64,000 bases of DNA from Mucilaginibacter aquariorum (GTDB lineage: Bacteria; Bacteroidota; Bacteroidia; Sphingobacteriales; Sphingobacteriaceae): contig NZ_JANHOH010000002.1 of assembly GCF_024498135.1 (NCBI RefSeq), positions 372,001-436,000 on the forward strand, written 5' to 3'. The notes under the pieces are model-generated. The model was not told the DNA's origin, did not search any database, and saw only the letters and a program-made list of their open reading frames with translations. The translations under genes and the position numbers were made by a program. Below are positions 49,415 to 58,399 of the stretch, piece by piece (position 1 is the first letter of the stretch; every line of letters begins with the position of its first letter).

Positions 49415-51811
49415 ATGAAAAAACTGCTGCTGCTGCTATCGTTGCTTGGGCTTGCCATCTCTGCATCTGCACAACAAAAAAATATTTACCACAAGGGTTG
49501 GGTCGATTTTAATAAGAACGGCCGCATGGATGTTTTTGAAGATCCGTCTCAAAACATCGAAAAACGCATTACCGACCTGCTAAGCCAAATGACAGTTGAA
49601 GAGAAAACCTGCCAGATGGCTACCCTTTACGGTTACAAGCGTGTGCTGAAGGATGAAATGCCTGTACCCAACTGGAAGAACGAGATCTGGAAAGACGGTA
49701 TTGCCAATATAGATGAAGAACTAAACAACCTTACCTCGCATACCGACGATGCGCCAACACAATACTCTTACCCGTTTAGTAAACATGCATCAGCAATAAA
49801 TACTATTCAGAAATGGTTTGTGGAAGAAACTCGTATGGGGATCCCTGTCGATTTTACAAACGAGGGCATCCACGGCCTTAATCACGACAGGGCTACGCCG
49901 CTACCTGCCCCAATTGGCATCGGCAGTACCTGGAACAAGCAACTGGTACGGCAGGCAGGGCAAACCGTTGGCCGCGAAGCAAAAGCTTTAGGTTATACCA
50001 ATGTTTATGCGCCAATACTTGACCCTGCCCGCGATCAGCGCTGGGGGCGTGTAGTAGAATGTTATGGCGAAAACCCATTCCTGATTGCAGAAATGGGCAA
50101 ACAAATGGTGTTAGGCATACAGGAAGAAGGCGTTGCATCAACGCTTAAACATTACGCGGTTTATAGCGTGCCCAAAGGTGGCCGCGATGGCAGCGCCCGT
50201 ACTGATCCGCATGTGGCGCCAAGAGAAATGCACCAGATCTATCTGTATCCATTCCGCCGTGTTATACAGGAAGCACACCCAATGGGGGTAATGAGCAGCT
50301 ATAACGATTGGGATGGCGTGCCTGTTACAGGCAGCTATTATTTCCTGACAGAGTTGCTTCGCCAGCAATTTGGTTTTCAGGGATATGTAGTGAGCGATAG
50401 TGAAGCGGTAGAATATTTATATTCCAAGCACAAGGTGGCTATTGATTATAAAGAGGCCGTTAGGCAGGCGGTAGAGGCCGGGCTTAACGTACGCACCAAC
50501 TTTACCATGCCGCAAACTTTTATTCTTCCGCTGCGCGAACTGATCAAAGAGAACAAAATTTCGATGAAGGTAATTGACTCGCGTGTGGCAGATGTGCTGC
50601 GGGTGAAATTCAGGCTGGGTTTGTTTGATAGTCCGTACGTGAAAGACCCCAAAGCAGCCGATAAATTAGTACACACTGCCGCCGATGAGCAAATGAGCCT
50701 TAAAATGAACCGTGAATCTATGGTGCTTTTAAAGAACGAGAACAACTTATTGCCGCTTGATAAAAGCAAGTATAAAAATATACTGGTAACAGGTCCGCTG
50801 GCTGTAGAGAGTAATTATACGGTGAGCAGGTACGGCCCATCGCATAACCCTATTACATCGGTATTTGATGGTGTTAAAAAGTATGTTGGCGCAGCGGGCA
50901 AGGTAAGTTATGTTAAGGGCTGCGATATGGTAGATGCTACCTGGCCCGAGAGTGAAATTATTGAAACGCCGTTAACCTCCGCCGAGCAAGCGGGCATTGA
51001 TTCGGCAGTGGCGCAGGCCAAACAGTCGGACGTAATTATAGCCGTTGTGGGGGAGGATATGGACCGGGTGGGGGAGAGCCTTTCCCGTACCGGATTAAAT
51101 TTGCCGGGCCGCCAGTTAAAGCTGATACAGGCTTTGCAGGCAACAGGTAAGCCGGTTGTTATGGTGATGATAAACGGCCAGCCGCTTACTATTAACTGGG
51201 AAAACAAATACGTGCCTGCTATTTTAGAGGCATGGTTCCCGAGCACACAAAGCGGGCAGGTTGTTGCCGAAACCCTTTTTGGCGATAACAACCCCGGCGG
51301 TAAACTGCCCATTACCTTCCCTAAAACAACAGGCCAAATAGAGTTTAACTTTCCATTCAAGCCAAATTCGCAGGCCGGGCAGGGCGGCAAAAACAGCTGG
51401 GGACACACCAGCGTAAACGGAGCGTTATATCCGTTTGGTTATGGGCTGAGCTATACCAGCTTTGAATACAGCAACCTGCAGGTATCGCCAGAAAAAGGGC
51501 ACTCGCAGGGAGATGTAGCCGTTACGGTAGATGTAACCAACACCGGCCAGCGCAAAGGCGACGATGTAGTACAACTGTATTTAAAAGACGATGTAAGCAG
51601 TGTAACAACCTACGAATATGACCTGCGCGGTTTCGAACGGGTGAGCCTCAACCCGGGTGAAAAGAAAACGGTTACCTTTACCCTGCACCCCGATGATCTG
51701 GCGCTGCTGGATAAAAACATGAACTGGACAGTAGAACCAGGTACCTTCCAGGTTTGGATAGGTAGCTCATCAATGGATATTAAGTTGAAGAAGGGGTTTG
51801 CGGTAGAGTAA
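49415..51811 (+). CDS. Glycoside hydrolase family 3 beta-glucosidase-like enzyme
   Basis: A 798-residue exported enzyme. Signal peptide to about residue 19 (SASAQ). Residues 29-45 (WVDFNKNGRMDVFED) form an EF-hand-like calcium loop seen in related Bacteroidota GH3 proteins. The GH3 N-terminal barrel has the catalytic nucleophile aspartate near residue 328 in GYVVSDSEAVEYL; the (alpha/beta)6 sandwich contains EDMDRVGESLSR, and a fibronectin type III-like domain closes the protein (VDVTNTGQRKGDDVVQLYL). It would release glucose or another sugar from beta-glycosides in the periplasm. A hypothetical gene starts 1 base after its stop. Confidence 0.92.
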   Translation: MKKLLLLLSLLGLAISASAQQKNIYHKGWVDFNKNGRMDVFEDPSQNIEKRITDLLSQMTVEEKTCQMATLYGYKRVLKDEMPVPNWKNEIWKDGIANIDEELNNLTSHTDDAPTQYSYPFSKHASAINTIQKWFVEETRMGIPVDFTNEGIHGLNHDRATPLPAPIGIGSTWNKQLVRQAGQTVGREAKALGYTNVYAPILDPARDQRWGRVVECYGENPFLIAEMGKQMVLGIQEEGVASTLKHYAVYSVPKGGRDGSARTDPHVAPREMHQIYLYPFRRVIQEAHPMGVMSSYNDWDGVPVTGSYYFLTELLRQQFGFQGYVVSDSEAVEYLYSKHKVAIDYKEAVRQAVEAGLNVRTNFTMPQTFILPLRELIKENKISMKVIDSRVADVLRVKFRLGLFDSPYVKDPKAADKLVHTAADEQMSLKMNRESMVLLKNENNLLPLDKSKYKNILVTGPLAVESNYTVSRYGPSHNPITSVFDGVKKYVGAAGKVSYVKGCDMVDATWPESEIIETPLTSAEQAGIDSAVAQAKQSDVIIAVVGEDMDRVGESLSRTGLNLPGRQLKLIQALQATGKPVVMVMINGQPLTINWENKYVPAILEAWFPSTQSGQVVAETLFGDNNPGGKLPITFPKTTGQIEFNFPFKPNSQAGQGGKNSWGHTSVNGALYPFGYGLSYTSFEYSNLQVSPEKGHSQGDVAVTVDVTNTGQRKGDDVVQLYLKDDVSSVTTYEYDLRGFERVSLNPGEKKTVTFTLHPDDLALLDKNMNWTVEPGTFQVWIGSSSMDIKLKKGFAVE

Positions 51812-51812
51812 A

Positions 51813-52364
51813 ATGTTTAAAAGAATATTATTTTTATTTTTCATCTGCACAAAAGCAGTTGCACAAACACCAGATAAAGATTATTTAGAAACGTTAAATA
51901 GTTTTTCAAAACACCCATTTGGGTATGTGGCAATACCTTATGCACCCGACAACCGAAAGAAGCTGATTGTTGAAAATCGTGCATTGTATGAATTTTATAT
52001 AAAGCATAATATTTCAGGGAAGTATTTAAATTACGTGGAATTTTTGAAGTCGGCATTTGCTAATGGGATCAGTTTTAATGAAAAAGAAATTCGTGATTAT
52101 CACTTTATAGATGATAAATCCAAGGTGTTTAAAAAATATCAATCCAAAGGGATCAATTTTGTAATAACTAATTATTTGATTCCATTAAATAAAAATCAAT
52201 TTAGGACTAAAGTTACTGACGACGAGAGTTTGTACACTCTTATCTATATTATGAGTAAGAATATGTATATAGCCTCTCTTTCAGACTATACTGGCTTTTA
52301 CCAATTTATAACAGTTCCGGAAATTTTGGAGAGAAAAAAGAAAATGTCGAGAAACTATAGATGA
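51813..52364 (+). CDS. Exported protein of unknown function behind the GH3 gene
   Basis: A 183-residue protein with a signal peptide (LFLFFICTKAVAQ). It is rich in Tyr, Phe, Lys and Asn and more AT-rich than the GH3 gene; there is no motif I recognise. Starting one base after the GH3 stop, it must be on the same transcript and may be translated by coupling. It contains no lipobox. The lower G+C suggests it was gained separately or is a fast-evolving protein. Its relation to sugar use is inference from position only. Confidence 0.65.
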   Translation: MFKRILFLFFICTKAVAQTPDKDYLETLNSFSKHPFGYVAIPYAPDNRKKLIVENRALYEFYIKHNISGKYLNYVEFLKSAFANGISFNEKEIRDYHFIDDKSKVFKKYQSKGINFVITNYLIPLNKNQFRTKVTDDESLYTLIYIMSKNMYIASLSDYTGFYQFITVPEILERKKKMSRNYR

Positions 52365-52496
52365 TTGCGCTCCGTCCGAAAGTCCAGGCTTAGGTTTAAT
52401 TTAAGTGTATACGATAGAATTATTTTGCTTTGAGCACTACGCTTGAATGGCGGTTACGGTAAGCGGCTACGCTTACATTTAATTTACAATAGAATA

Positions 52497-53294
52497 ATGG
52501 GATTTTTAAATTCTTTATTTAAAAAGGAAAAAGCTACAGAGCCGTACAACGGCCTTCCGGAGAATACACAGCTTATTAATTACATTGAGGCCTGGTATAA
52601 AACCCCGTCAGATGAAACGTACCGTAAAGCGGTGATGGAATTGATGGACGGTAACCCAACATTACTCTTGCCATCAATTAACGATGAACTTAATATAAAA
52701 GATGGTTGGACAACGAGTACAGAAGATACACAACTAAAACTAACGTGTATTTTTGAAGTTGACGGTTTAAAAGCACTGGGCGCATTCACCGATGAAGAAT
52801 CATTACTTACCTGGTCACGCAGCCGCACAGCGTATGTCGCTTTAAAATCAAACGATGTGCTTAAAATGTGCGAACAAAATGGTGTAAGCAGGTTAGTTAT
52901 CAATAGTGATGGCTACAACATGTTTGTAATGCAGCGTAGCAGGGATGAAATAAAGCCCCGTGATATTCCCGAGGGTACAACGGTAATGGTTGGTACACCA
53001 GATCGCCCATTGCCAAAACGGATCATCGAAAAAATAATATCGGGATTTAAGGCCAATAGCAATATTAAGGAAGCTTATGAGTACATGAACTCATTCTCTG
53101 GCGAATACAGCTTAGTTATCGGTGTTGTGTTAGCCGCCGACTCCGAAGAAGCGAGATCTGCTGTTAACTTTGCCGTGCAGGATGCTATCAGGGGTGAGGA
53201 TTTAGAGCAATCCTTAGATATATTTTTTATACAGGACGATGTTTGGCTGCAAAATATAAAACAAATACCCGGCTCACTATTTTATAGTAAATAA
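52497..53294 (+). CDS. SseB-family protein
   Basis: A 265-residue soluble protein with the two SseB parts. The N-terminal domain contains LTCIFEVDGLKALGAFTDEESLLTWS, SRLVINSDGYNMFVMQR. The C-terminal domain contains IISGFKANSNIKEAYEYMNSFSGEYSLVIGV and SLDIFFIQDDVW. SseB was named from enhanced serine sensitivity in E. coli; its biochemical role is not known and homologues occur in type III secretion chaperone clusters elsewhere, which this is not. The start is the ATG at 52497 (MGFLNSLF); the ATG at 52443 adds an unlikely N-terminus. A GNAT gene follows. Confidence 0.85.
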   Translation: MGFLNSLFKKEKATEPYNGLPENTQLINYIEAWYKTPSDETYRKAVMELMDGNPTLLLPSINDELNIKDGWTTSTEDTQLKLTCIFEVDGLKALGAFTDEESLLTWSRSRTAYVALKSNDVLKMCEQNGVSRLVINSDGYNMFVMQRSRDEIKPRDIPEGTTVMVGTPDRPLPKRIIEKIISGFKANSNIKEAYEYMNSFSGEYSLVIGVVLAADSEEARSAVNFAVQDAIRGEDLEQSLDIFFIQDDVWLQNIKQIPGSLFYSK

Positions 53295-53344
53295 ACATGC
53301 CACCAAAACGTTTTGACTGGGTTCCCTCAGCTTATTCAAATAAT

Positions 53345-53809
53345 ATGCAAAATATCATTATTCGCGAAGCCACTTTGGCGGATATGGATACCTTGCTGCA
53401 ATTTGAGCAGGGTGTCATCAGCGCTGAACGGCCATTTGACCCCACCTTAAAGGAGAGCGATGCCAAATACTATGACCTTAACGAGTTTATCACTGCCCCA
53501 CATATTTACCTTGCAGTAGCCGAATTGGATGGCCAGTTAGTAGGCAGTGGCTACTCCCGTATCGAAACCTCAAAGGTCTATCTGAAACATCAGCAACATG
53601 CCTATCTGGGTTTCATGTATGTGTTGCCGCAGCATCGTGGTAAAGGGGTAAATAAGCTAATTATTGATGCTTTGAAAGATTGGTCGGTTAAGCAGGGGGT
53701 AACCGAGTTTCGCCTGCAGGTTTATTTTCAGAATGCGCCGGCTATAAAGGCCTACGAAAAAGTTGGCTTTAACAGCCACATGATAGAAATGAGAATGGGA
53801 TTAAGTTAA
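53345..53809 (+). CDS. GNAT-family N-acetyltransferase
   Basis: A 154-residue GCN5-related acetyltransferase. The acetyl-CoA pyrophosphate loop is MYVLPQHRGKGVNKLI (Q/R-x-x-G-x-G/A pattern) and YFQNAPAIKAYEKVGF is the usual C-terminal motif. The substrate is unknown. The open frame could extend back to the ATG at 53297, 2 bases after the SseB gene stop, but the domain begins at 53345 (MQNIIIREATLAD). It may be co-transcribed with the SseB gene. Confidence 0.85.
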   Translation: MQNIIIREATLADMDTLLQFEQGVISAERPFDPTLKESDAKYYDLNEFITAPHIYLAVAELDGQLVGSGYSRIETSKVYLKHQQHAYLGFMYVLPQHRGKGVNKLIIDALKDWSVKQGVTEFRLQVYFQNAPAIKAYEKVGFNSHMIEMRMGLS

Positions 53810-53933
53810 TTATACTCAAGGCAACTTAATCGACGTGGTAATTGCCGTTTGCGATAAAACTATCACCAATTACGTATATGCACTTACCGAAGTACCTGTC
53901 GACTGGCCTGCTATACCAGAACTGGTAAATTAA
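53805..53933 (+). pseudogene. Possible gene remnant after the GNAT gene
   Basis: A 42-codon open stretch without a start codon, in another frame than the GNAT gene, ending at TAA 53931-53933. Its translation (NLIDVVIAVCDKTITNYVYA ... VPVDWPAIPELVN) has the composition of a real protein C-terminus. I do not recognise the family. It may be the tail of a deleted gene. Confidence 0.35.
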
Positions 53934-54004
53934 AACAAACTAAACTATTATATTTAAGCCTGTTACCATTGGTAATGGGCTTTGTATATTTAAAATTTTC
54001 AATC

Positions 54005-54619
54005 ATGAATTTTGCAAAATTCGCGTTTACCGATAGTATAAAAGCCCTGCAGGAAAAGTACGGCAGCCGTGATGCTTATGCCAATATGGAAAAGCGTACA
54101 GATAAAGATGGCTTAACCGAAGACGAAATGGCCTTTATTGAAAGCCGCGATAGTTTTTACATGGCCAGCATTGGCGAAAATAATTATCCGTACATACAAC
54201 ACAGGGGTGGCCCTGCCGGGTTTATAAAAGTCATCAATAATAAAACCCTTGGCCTGGTTGATTTTAGAGGTAATAAACAATATATATCTGTAGGGAATAT
54301 ACTTACCCATCCACAGGTTTCGTTATTCCTAATGGATTATCCGCATCAAACAAGGTTGAAAATTTATGCAGACGCGCGTATTGTAAATATGGAGGATGAT
54401 CCTGCTCTTTTTAAGCTGTTAGACCCTGCCGGATATAAACACTCGGCCGAAAGAATGATGGTTTTTGATGTAAAGGCATTTGACTGGAACTGCCCGCAGC
54501 ATATAACCCCACGGTATACCGAAGATGAAATAAAACAGGCCTTTGCTCCACAAAACGAATACGTGTTAAAGCTGGAATATGAATTAGAAAAGATAAAAAA
54601 GCAACTGGCTGATAAGTAA
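54005..54619 (+). CDS. Pyridoxamine 5'-phosphate oxidase-like flavoprotein
   Basis: A 204-residue protein with a split-barrel FMN-binding fold. The core AFIESRDSFYMASIGENNYPYIQHRGGPAGFIKV and ISVGNILTHPQVSLFLMDYP are typical of the flavin reductase-like PNPOx group; the C-terminus is a coiled coil (LKLEYELEKIKKQL). It probably binds FMN or F420-like cofactors and reduces small molecules; it is unlikely to be the vitamin B6 enzyme itself. The ATG at 54005 is preferred to 53969 because the domain begins there. It stands as a single gene. Confidence 0.85.
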   Translation: MNFAKFAFTDSIKALQEKYGSRDAYANMEKRTDKDGLTEDEMAFIESRDSFYMASIGENNYPYIQHRGGPAGFIKVINNKTLGLVDFRGNKQYISVGNILTHPQVSLFLMDYPHQTRLKIYADARIVNMEDDPALFKLLDPAGYKHSAERMMVFDVKAFDWNCPQHITPRYTEDEIKQAFAPQNEYVLKLEYELEKIKKQLADK

Positions 54620-54669
54620 TAATATGCAGTAGATTAGGCTCAAATTTTAAAAAGTTTCTGAACTTATTG

Positions 54670-54677
54670 TAGCTTTG
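54670..54677 (+). promoter_or_regulatory. -7 promoter element of the ROK gene
   Basis: TAGCTTTG, exact TAnnTTTG, with a predicted leader of about 55 bases. Confidence 0.5.
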
Positions 54678-54739
54678 TGCATTATTTATAATTTTATAGC
54701 AGAAAATACTCTAAACTATTTAAAGCAAGCAGATACTTA

Positions 54740-55939
54740 ATGGAAATAAAAAGCAATGGCGTAAAAAGCGGCTGGTTAAAAAATATGATCATTAAGAGGT
54801 TATATTTCGATAAAGCAATGTCGTGTGCCGGGTTAAGCCAGCTTTTTGATAAGAGCATCCCATCTATAGCTAAAGCTATAAACGAATTAATAAAAGAAGG
54901 TTTTGTAATAGAGCAGGGGTTTGCACCCTCAAGCGGCGGGCGCAGGCCTTTGATGTACGCCATAAACACTAATGCCATGTTCATACTGGCTGTGGCTATG
55001 GATCAGCTATCGGCCCGTATACAGCTAATTGACCTTAATAATAACCCTGTTGCCGAAATGGCCACGGTTGAATTAAAGCTGCATAATAATGATAATGCGC
55101 TTCCCGAGCTTATTGATCACCTTAATAATTACATACAGGAAAGCGGTATCGCCAAAAATAAAATAGCAGGTATTGGTATAGGCATGCCCGGTTTTATTAA
55201 CGCTATTGAAGGCATTAACTACACTTACCTTGATGCGGGCGGCGAAAGCCTGAGTAAATACATTTATAAAGCCACAGGTATCACCACTTATATTGATAAC
55301 GACTCCAGCCTGATAGCCCTTGCCGAGCAAAAGTTTGGTATTGCACGCTCACAACAGGAAGTTATGGTAATAAATCTTGGCTGGGGTATTGGCCTTGGGA
55401 TGATCATAGATGGTAAGATCTTCCGTGGTTACAATGGTTTCGCGGGCGAGCTAAGCCACATTCCTTTATCAGACAATGGCGCTTTATGCGTGTGCGGTAA
55501 ACGCGGTTGTTTAGAGGCCGAGGCATCAATGCTGGTAGTGGCCGAAAAGGCCGAGGAAGGCATTAAGAAAGGCCGTGTAACCAGCCTTAGGCCGCATAAT
55601 GGCCAATCTAAATTAATGGGCGATGCCCTGATGGAAGCCGCTAACCAGGGCGATCAGTTTGCTATTGAATTACTTACTGATGCCGGTTATAAGATAGGTA
55701 AGGCGCTGGCCATCCTTATCCATATCATGAACCCGGCTAATATTGTGTTAAGTGGCCGTGGTGCAAAGGTTGGGCGTATACTAATGGCTCCTATACAACA
55801 GGCCCTGCATAAATATTGCATTCCGCGCCTTTCATCGGGTACCGAATTACTGATCTCATCATTAGGTTTTGATGCCGAATTGATCGGCGCGGCCGTTTTG
55901 GTGATGGAGAACTTCGACAAAGAAGAAAAAGCAAAATAG
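54740..55939 (+). CDS. ROK-family transcriptional regulator
   Basis: A 399-residue repressor of the NagC/XylR type. An N-terminal winged helix (SCAGLSQLFDKSIPSIAKAI) precedes the ROK sugar-kinase-like domain with the phosphate loop GIGIGMPGFINA, the DNDSSLIALAEQ sequence and the zinc motif CVCGKRGCLEAEAS after GFAGELSHIP. Residue D in IDNDSS replaces kinase activity or keeps it; many such regulators do not phosphorylate sugars. It probably senses a sugar or amino sugar. Neighbours are not sugar genes, except that GH3 is 3 kb upstream, so its targets are unknown. Confidence 0.9.
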   Translation: MEIKSNGVKSGWLKNMIIKRLYFDKAMSCAGLSQLFDKSIPSIAKAINELIKEGFVIEQGFAPSSGGRRPLMYAINTNAMFILAVAMDQLSARIQLIDLNNNPVAEMATVELKLHNNDNALPELIDHLNNYIQESGIAKNKIAGIGIGMPGFINAIEGINYTYLDAGGESLSKYIYKATGITTYIDNDSSLIALAEQKFGIARSQQEVMVINLGWGIGLGMIIDGKIFRGYNGFAGELSHIPLSDNGALCVCGKRGCLEAEASMLVVAEKAEEGIKKGRVTSLRPHNGQSKLMGDALMEAANQGDQFAIELLTDAGYKIGKALAILIHIMNPANIVLSGRGAKVGRILMAPIQQALHKYCIPRLSSGTELLISSLGFDAELIGAAVLVMENFDKEEKAK

Positions 55940-56009
55940 TTTGGTGAGGAGTGAGTTGAGAGAGATTGGGCTATACTTAATGATGACGAGAGTTTAAATC
56001 ATAAATAAA

Positions 56010-56360
56010 ATGATCAGGAACATCTTATCTGTAATAGCAGGCTATTTAATATTCGCGGTAAGCTCGGTTTTGCTGTTTACTTTAACATCGCATAAGCCGC
56101 ATGCTGAAGCATCAACAGCTTTTAAAATAACCACTATAGTTTATGGCGTGTTTTTTTCTGCTATAGCCGGGTTTGTAGTACAATTGATAGCCAGGCAAAA
56201 AACATTAACGTTAAATTATATCCTGGCCCTAGTCATTTTTCTTTTTGCTGCCATCTCACTAATAACTGCCACCGGTACTCATTGGACACAATTATTTGCC
56301 ATGTTTATTTTCGCGCCTGTATCTATTTTTGGCGGGTATTTGAAACGACGCAAGGTATAA
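56010..56360 (+). CDS. Small four-helix membrane protein of unknown function
   Basis: A 116-residue hydrophobic protein with about four transmembrane helices (residues 5-25, 42-63, 68-85, 90-110) and a short basic end (GGYLKRRKV). No conserved charged residues inside the membrane and no family recognised. It starts 70 bases after the ROK gene with no clear promoter of its own. It might be part of the ROK transcript, but this is uncertain. It converges with a small zinc-ribbon gene with only 17 bases between stops. Confidence 0.65.
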   Translation: MIRNILSVIAGYLIFAVSSVLLFTLTSHKPHAEASTAFKITTIVYGVFFSAIAGFVVQLIARQKTLTLNYILALVIFLFAAISLITATGTHWTQLFAMFIFAPVSIFGGYLKRRKV

Positions 56361-56377
56361 TAAGTAACCCAATTGGT

Positions 56378-56614
56378 TTACGAGATAACATTGCCATATT
56401 TATCAAGATTGGTTTGGCATTTTGGACAGGTTGTCCCACCCCATAATGTCTGTTCCGGGCTATTGGGCATGCGGATTATGGGTTGCTTGGTTTGGCATAT
56501 TGGGCAATACACCCGCTTGAAATTCATACCCCATTTAGATTTGTTTTTGTTGGCTTTTCTAAACCAAATTACAAGCCCTACCACTAAAACTACATAAATA
56601 ATAAGTTTGATCAT
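56378..56614 (-). CDS. Membrane-anchored zinc-ribbon protein
   Basis: A 78-residue protein: an N-terminal membrane helix (IIYVVLVVGLVIWF, about residues 3-18), a basic loop, and a zinc ribbon with two CxxC knuckles, VYCPICQTKQP and TTCPKCQTNLDKYG. The spacing suits a single Zn ion with the ribbon in the cytoplasm. Similar short proteins are annotated only as hypothetical. No partner gene is visible. It is a convincing gene because both knuckles and the helix are in the same frame and the start is well placed. Confidence 0.72.
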   Translation of the reverse strand: MIKLIIYVVLVVGLVIWFRKANKNKSKWGMNFKRVYCPICQTKQPIIRMPNSPEQTLWGGTTCPKCQTNLDKYGNVIS

Positions 56615-56721
56615 TGAAATATCTAAAAGGTGCTTTTTATCTGCCTAAAGATATGGAATTCTTTATCCCTGTTTGAAGGGATTATGTATTATGCACCTGA
56701 CATGAATATTTCTATGGGCAC

Positions 56722-56759
56722 AAAAAACTCCCATGTGTCACACACTAACACATGGGAGT
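56722..56759 (-). terminator. Terminator of the alpha/beta hydrolase gene
   Basis: Perfect 12-base stem ACTCCCATGTGT / ACACATGGGAGT with an 8-to-9-base loop; on the minus strand it is followed by TTTTTTG. Confidence 0.85.
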
Positions 56760-56782
56760 CCATCATTCTACCCAAAACAATT

Positions 56783-57583
56783 TTAATTAGTTTCTATACG
56801 GTTTGCATTGTATTTAACCACTTCATGCTCCTGCAGCCAGTCGGCAACGTAACCGGCAACTTCCTGCCAGCCTTCCTGTCCGCAGATCCAGTGGCCACGG
56901 CTAGCAAATTCTTTATAATTGGATATGCTCATTTCATCATTGTAAGCTTCACTGTTGCGCTTACATAATTCAACCGGTATTGTTTCATCTTTTTCGGCAC
57001 CTATAAACAAAAGCGGTGAATGTGGCATTTCGGTATCTATCTGCCCGTCTTCGCCCATACAATCGCGCAGCACATTACGGCTATCGTGCGTAGCGGTTTC
57101 TTCAAAGGCTTCCTTAGTATCCTCCATGCTCATGGTATTGCAAAACGATTCGTGAAAGCTTTCCAGATCAGTGTAAAATGGTTCATTTCCTTTTAGCGGA
57201 TTAGCAATAAGGGCGCTGTTCTTCATAAAGCCCCAATCAAACGCCAGCATGGCATTTGGCGCTACAGAAGCTATAGCAACACCTAAATCGGCAAGGCCTT
57301 TAGCAACCATCAATTGTACTATTAACCCGCCTACCGAGTGGCCTATTAAAATAGGAGGTTCGTCCTGTACACGAATAAGGCTTTCAAAATTATCAATTAT
57401 GGTTTTTAGTTCCAGGTCGCCTAAACCTTCGGGTGGATAGTTGCGCAGGTCGGCGGGTTCGCCTTCATGTTTTGGCCATGGCGGTACTATACAGTTATAG
57501 CCCCGGTCTGTAAAAAAGGCTATCCAGTTATCCCAACTTTTAGGGTTTTGGAACATGCCATGAATAAAGATAATGGTTTTCAT
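56783..57583 (-). CDS. Alpha/beta hydrolase
   Basis: A 266-residue cytoplasmic serine hydrolase without a signal peptide. The oxyanion region is FIHGMFQNPKSWDNW and the nucleophile elbow is LIGHSVGGLIVQL; the acidic and histidine residues are in IGAEKDETIPVELC and in ASRGHWICGQEGW. It resembles esterase or lactonase-type hydrolases; the substrate is unknown. It has a clear terminator. No promoter element was found directly upstream (57584-57687). Confidence 0.87.
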   Translation of the reverse strand: MKTIIFIHGMFQNPKSWDNWIAFFTDRGYNCIVPPWPKHEGEPADLRNYPPEGLGDLELKTIIDNFESLIRVQDEPPILIGHSVGGLIVQLMVAKGLADLGVAIASVAPNAMLAFDWGFMKNSALIANPLKGNEPFYTDLESFHESFCNTMSMEDTKEAFEETATHDSRNVLRDCMGEDGQIDTEMPHSPLLFIGAEKDETIPVELCKRNSEAYNDEMSISNYKEFASRGHWICGQEGWQEVAGYVADWLQEHEVVKYNANRIETN

Positions 57584-57687
57584 AAGGTAGTTTAGTTTCT
57601 ACCACTCCCCCTAAAACCATACCAAAGGTTTAATGAATTTCTCAAAAAGAAATAATTGACACTAATTTAAATTTATGTATTTGATTA

Positions 57688-58347
57688 TTAAATCGTTATG
57701 CTATCGCCTAATTTATAAATTTCATTGAATTTTATGCCCAATTGCTTAAAGTGCCTGCTGTAATTCTGGTAGCGCTGCTTAATAAAAAAGTCTTTTGCGT
57801 AGCCATCATGCACAGGCAATATCTGTTTAGGCTGCACCGCGTCGGCAAAGCCGGCTATGCGTAGTTCATTGGCAAATGGCGCCATGGTAACCATTATCAA
57901 AAGCTCGATGCCTTTGTAATTAGTCAGTTTATCTTCCATCGAATCTACCGGGTGCAGTACTTTATCATTAATGATAAAGCCCGTCATTTGTGGTATGGGG
58001 TTATCCAGCAATGGTTCATGCTGTACAGATATGGCCTCTAACTTAAAAGGTCCAATATTGTACAAGCCATCTTCTATAAGGCTATAATTTAACCCAGCTT
58101 TTTGGATGGCAGTACTCACTTCCATATTAGTATATATGGTAGCCTTGCTTAGTTCCGCTATCTTCTTCAGGTTCTCGGTATCCAGATGGTCGGGATGGAT
58201 GTGGGTGATGATGATACTATCCACATCGGCAAACATTTGGGGTGTTACAGCACCTTCGGCAAAGCTAAACTTACCGGGGTCGAATAACAGCTTATGCCCG
58301 TTTAATTCAAAAACAAGGCAGGAGTGCAGGTATTTGGTGATCTTCAT
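57688..58347 (-). CDS. Metallo-beta-lactamase fold hydrolase
   Basis: A 219-residue MBL-fold protein. The metal motif is HIHPDHLD (HxHxDH) after SIIITH and the later ligands are in DKVLHPVDS and LPVHDGYAKD. It is close to the UlaG/YtnP-like MBL group (metal-dependent hydrolases acting on cyclic sugar acids or nucleotides), although the substrate is not certain. There is no signal peptide. It sits between two minus-strand genes, the HAD phosphatase upstream and the alpha/beta hydrolase downstream, with about 50 and 105 base gaps. Confidence 0.87.
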   Translation of the reverse strand: MKITKYLHSCLVFELNGHKLLFDPGKFSFAEGAVTPQMFADVDSIIITHIHPDHLDTENLKKIAELSKATIYTNMEVSTAIQKAGLNYSLIEDGLYNIGPFKLEAISVQHEPLLDNPIPQMTGFIINDKVLHPVDSMEDKLTNYKGIELLIMVTMAPFANELRIAGFADAVQPKQILPVHDGYAKDFFIKQRYQNYSRHFKQLGIKFNEIYKLGDSITI

Positions 58348-58399
58348 ATGAACCGATAATATTTACATTTTTAACTTACCGGAACCAAAAAAGTTTGAC

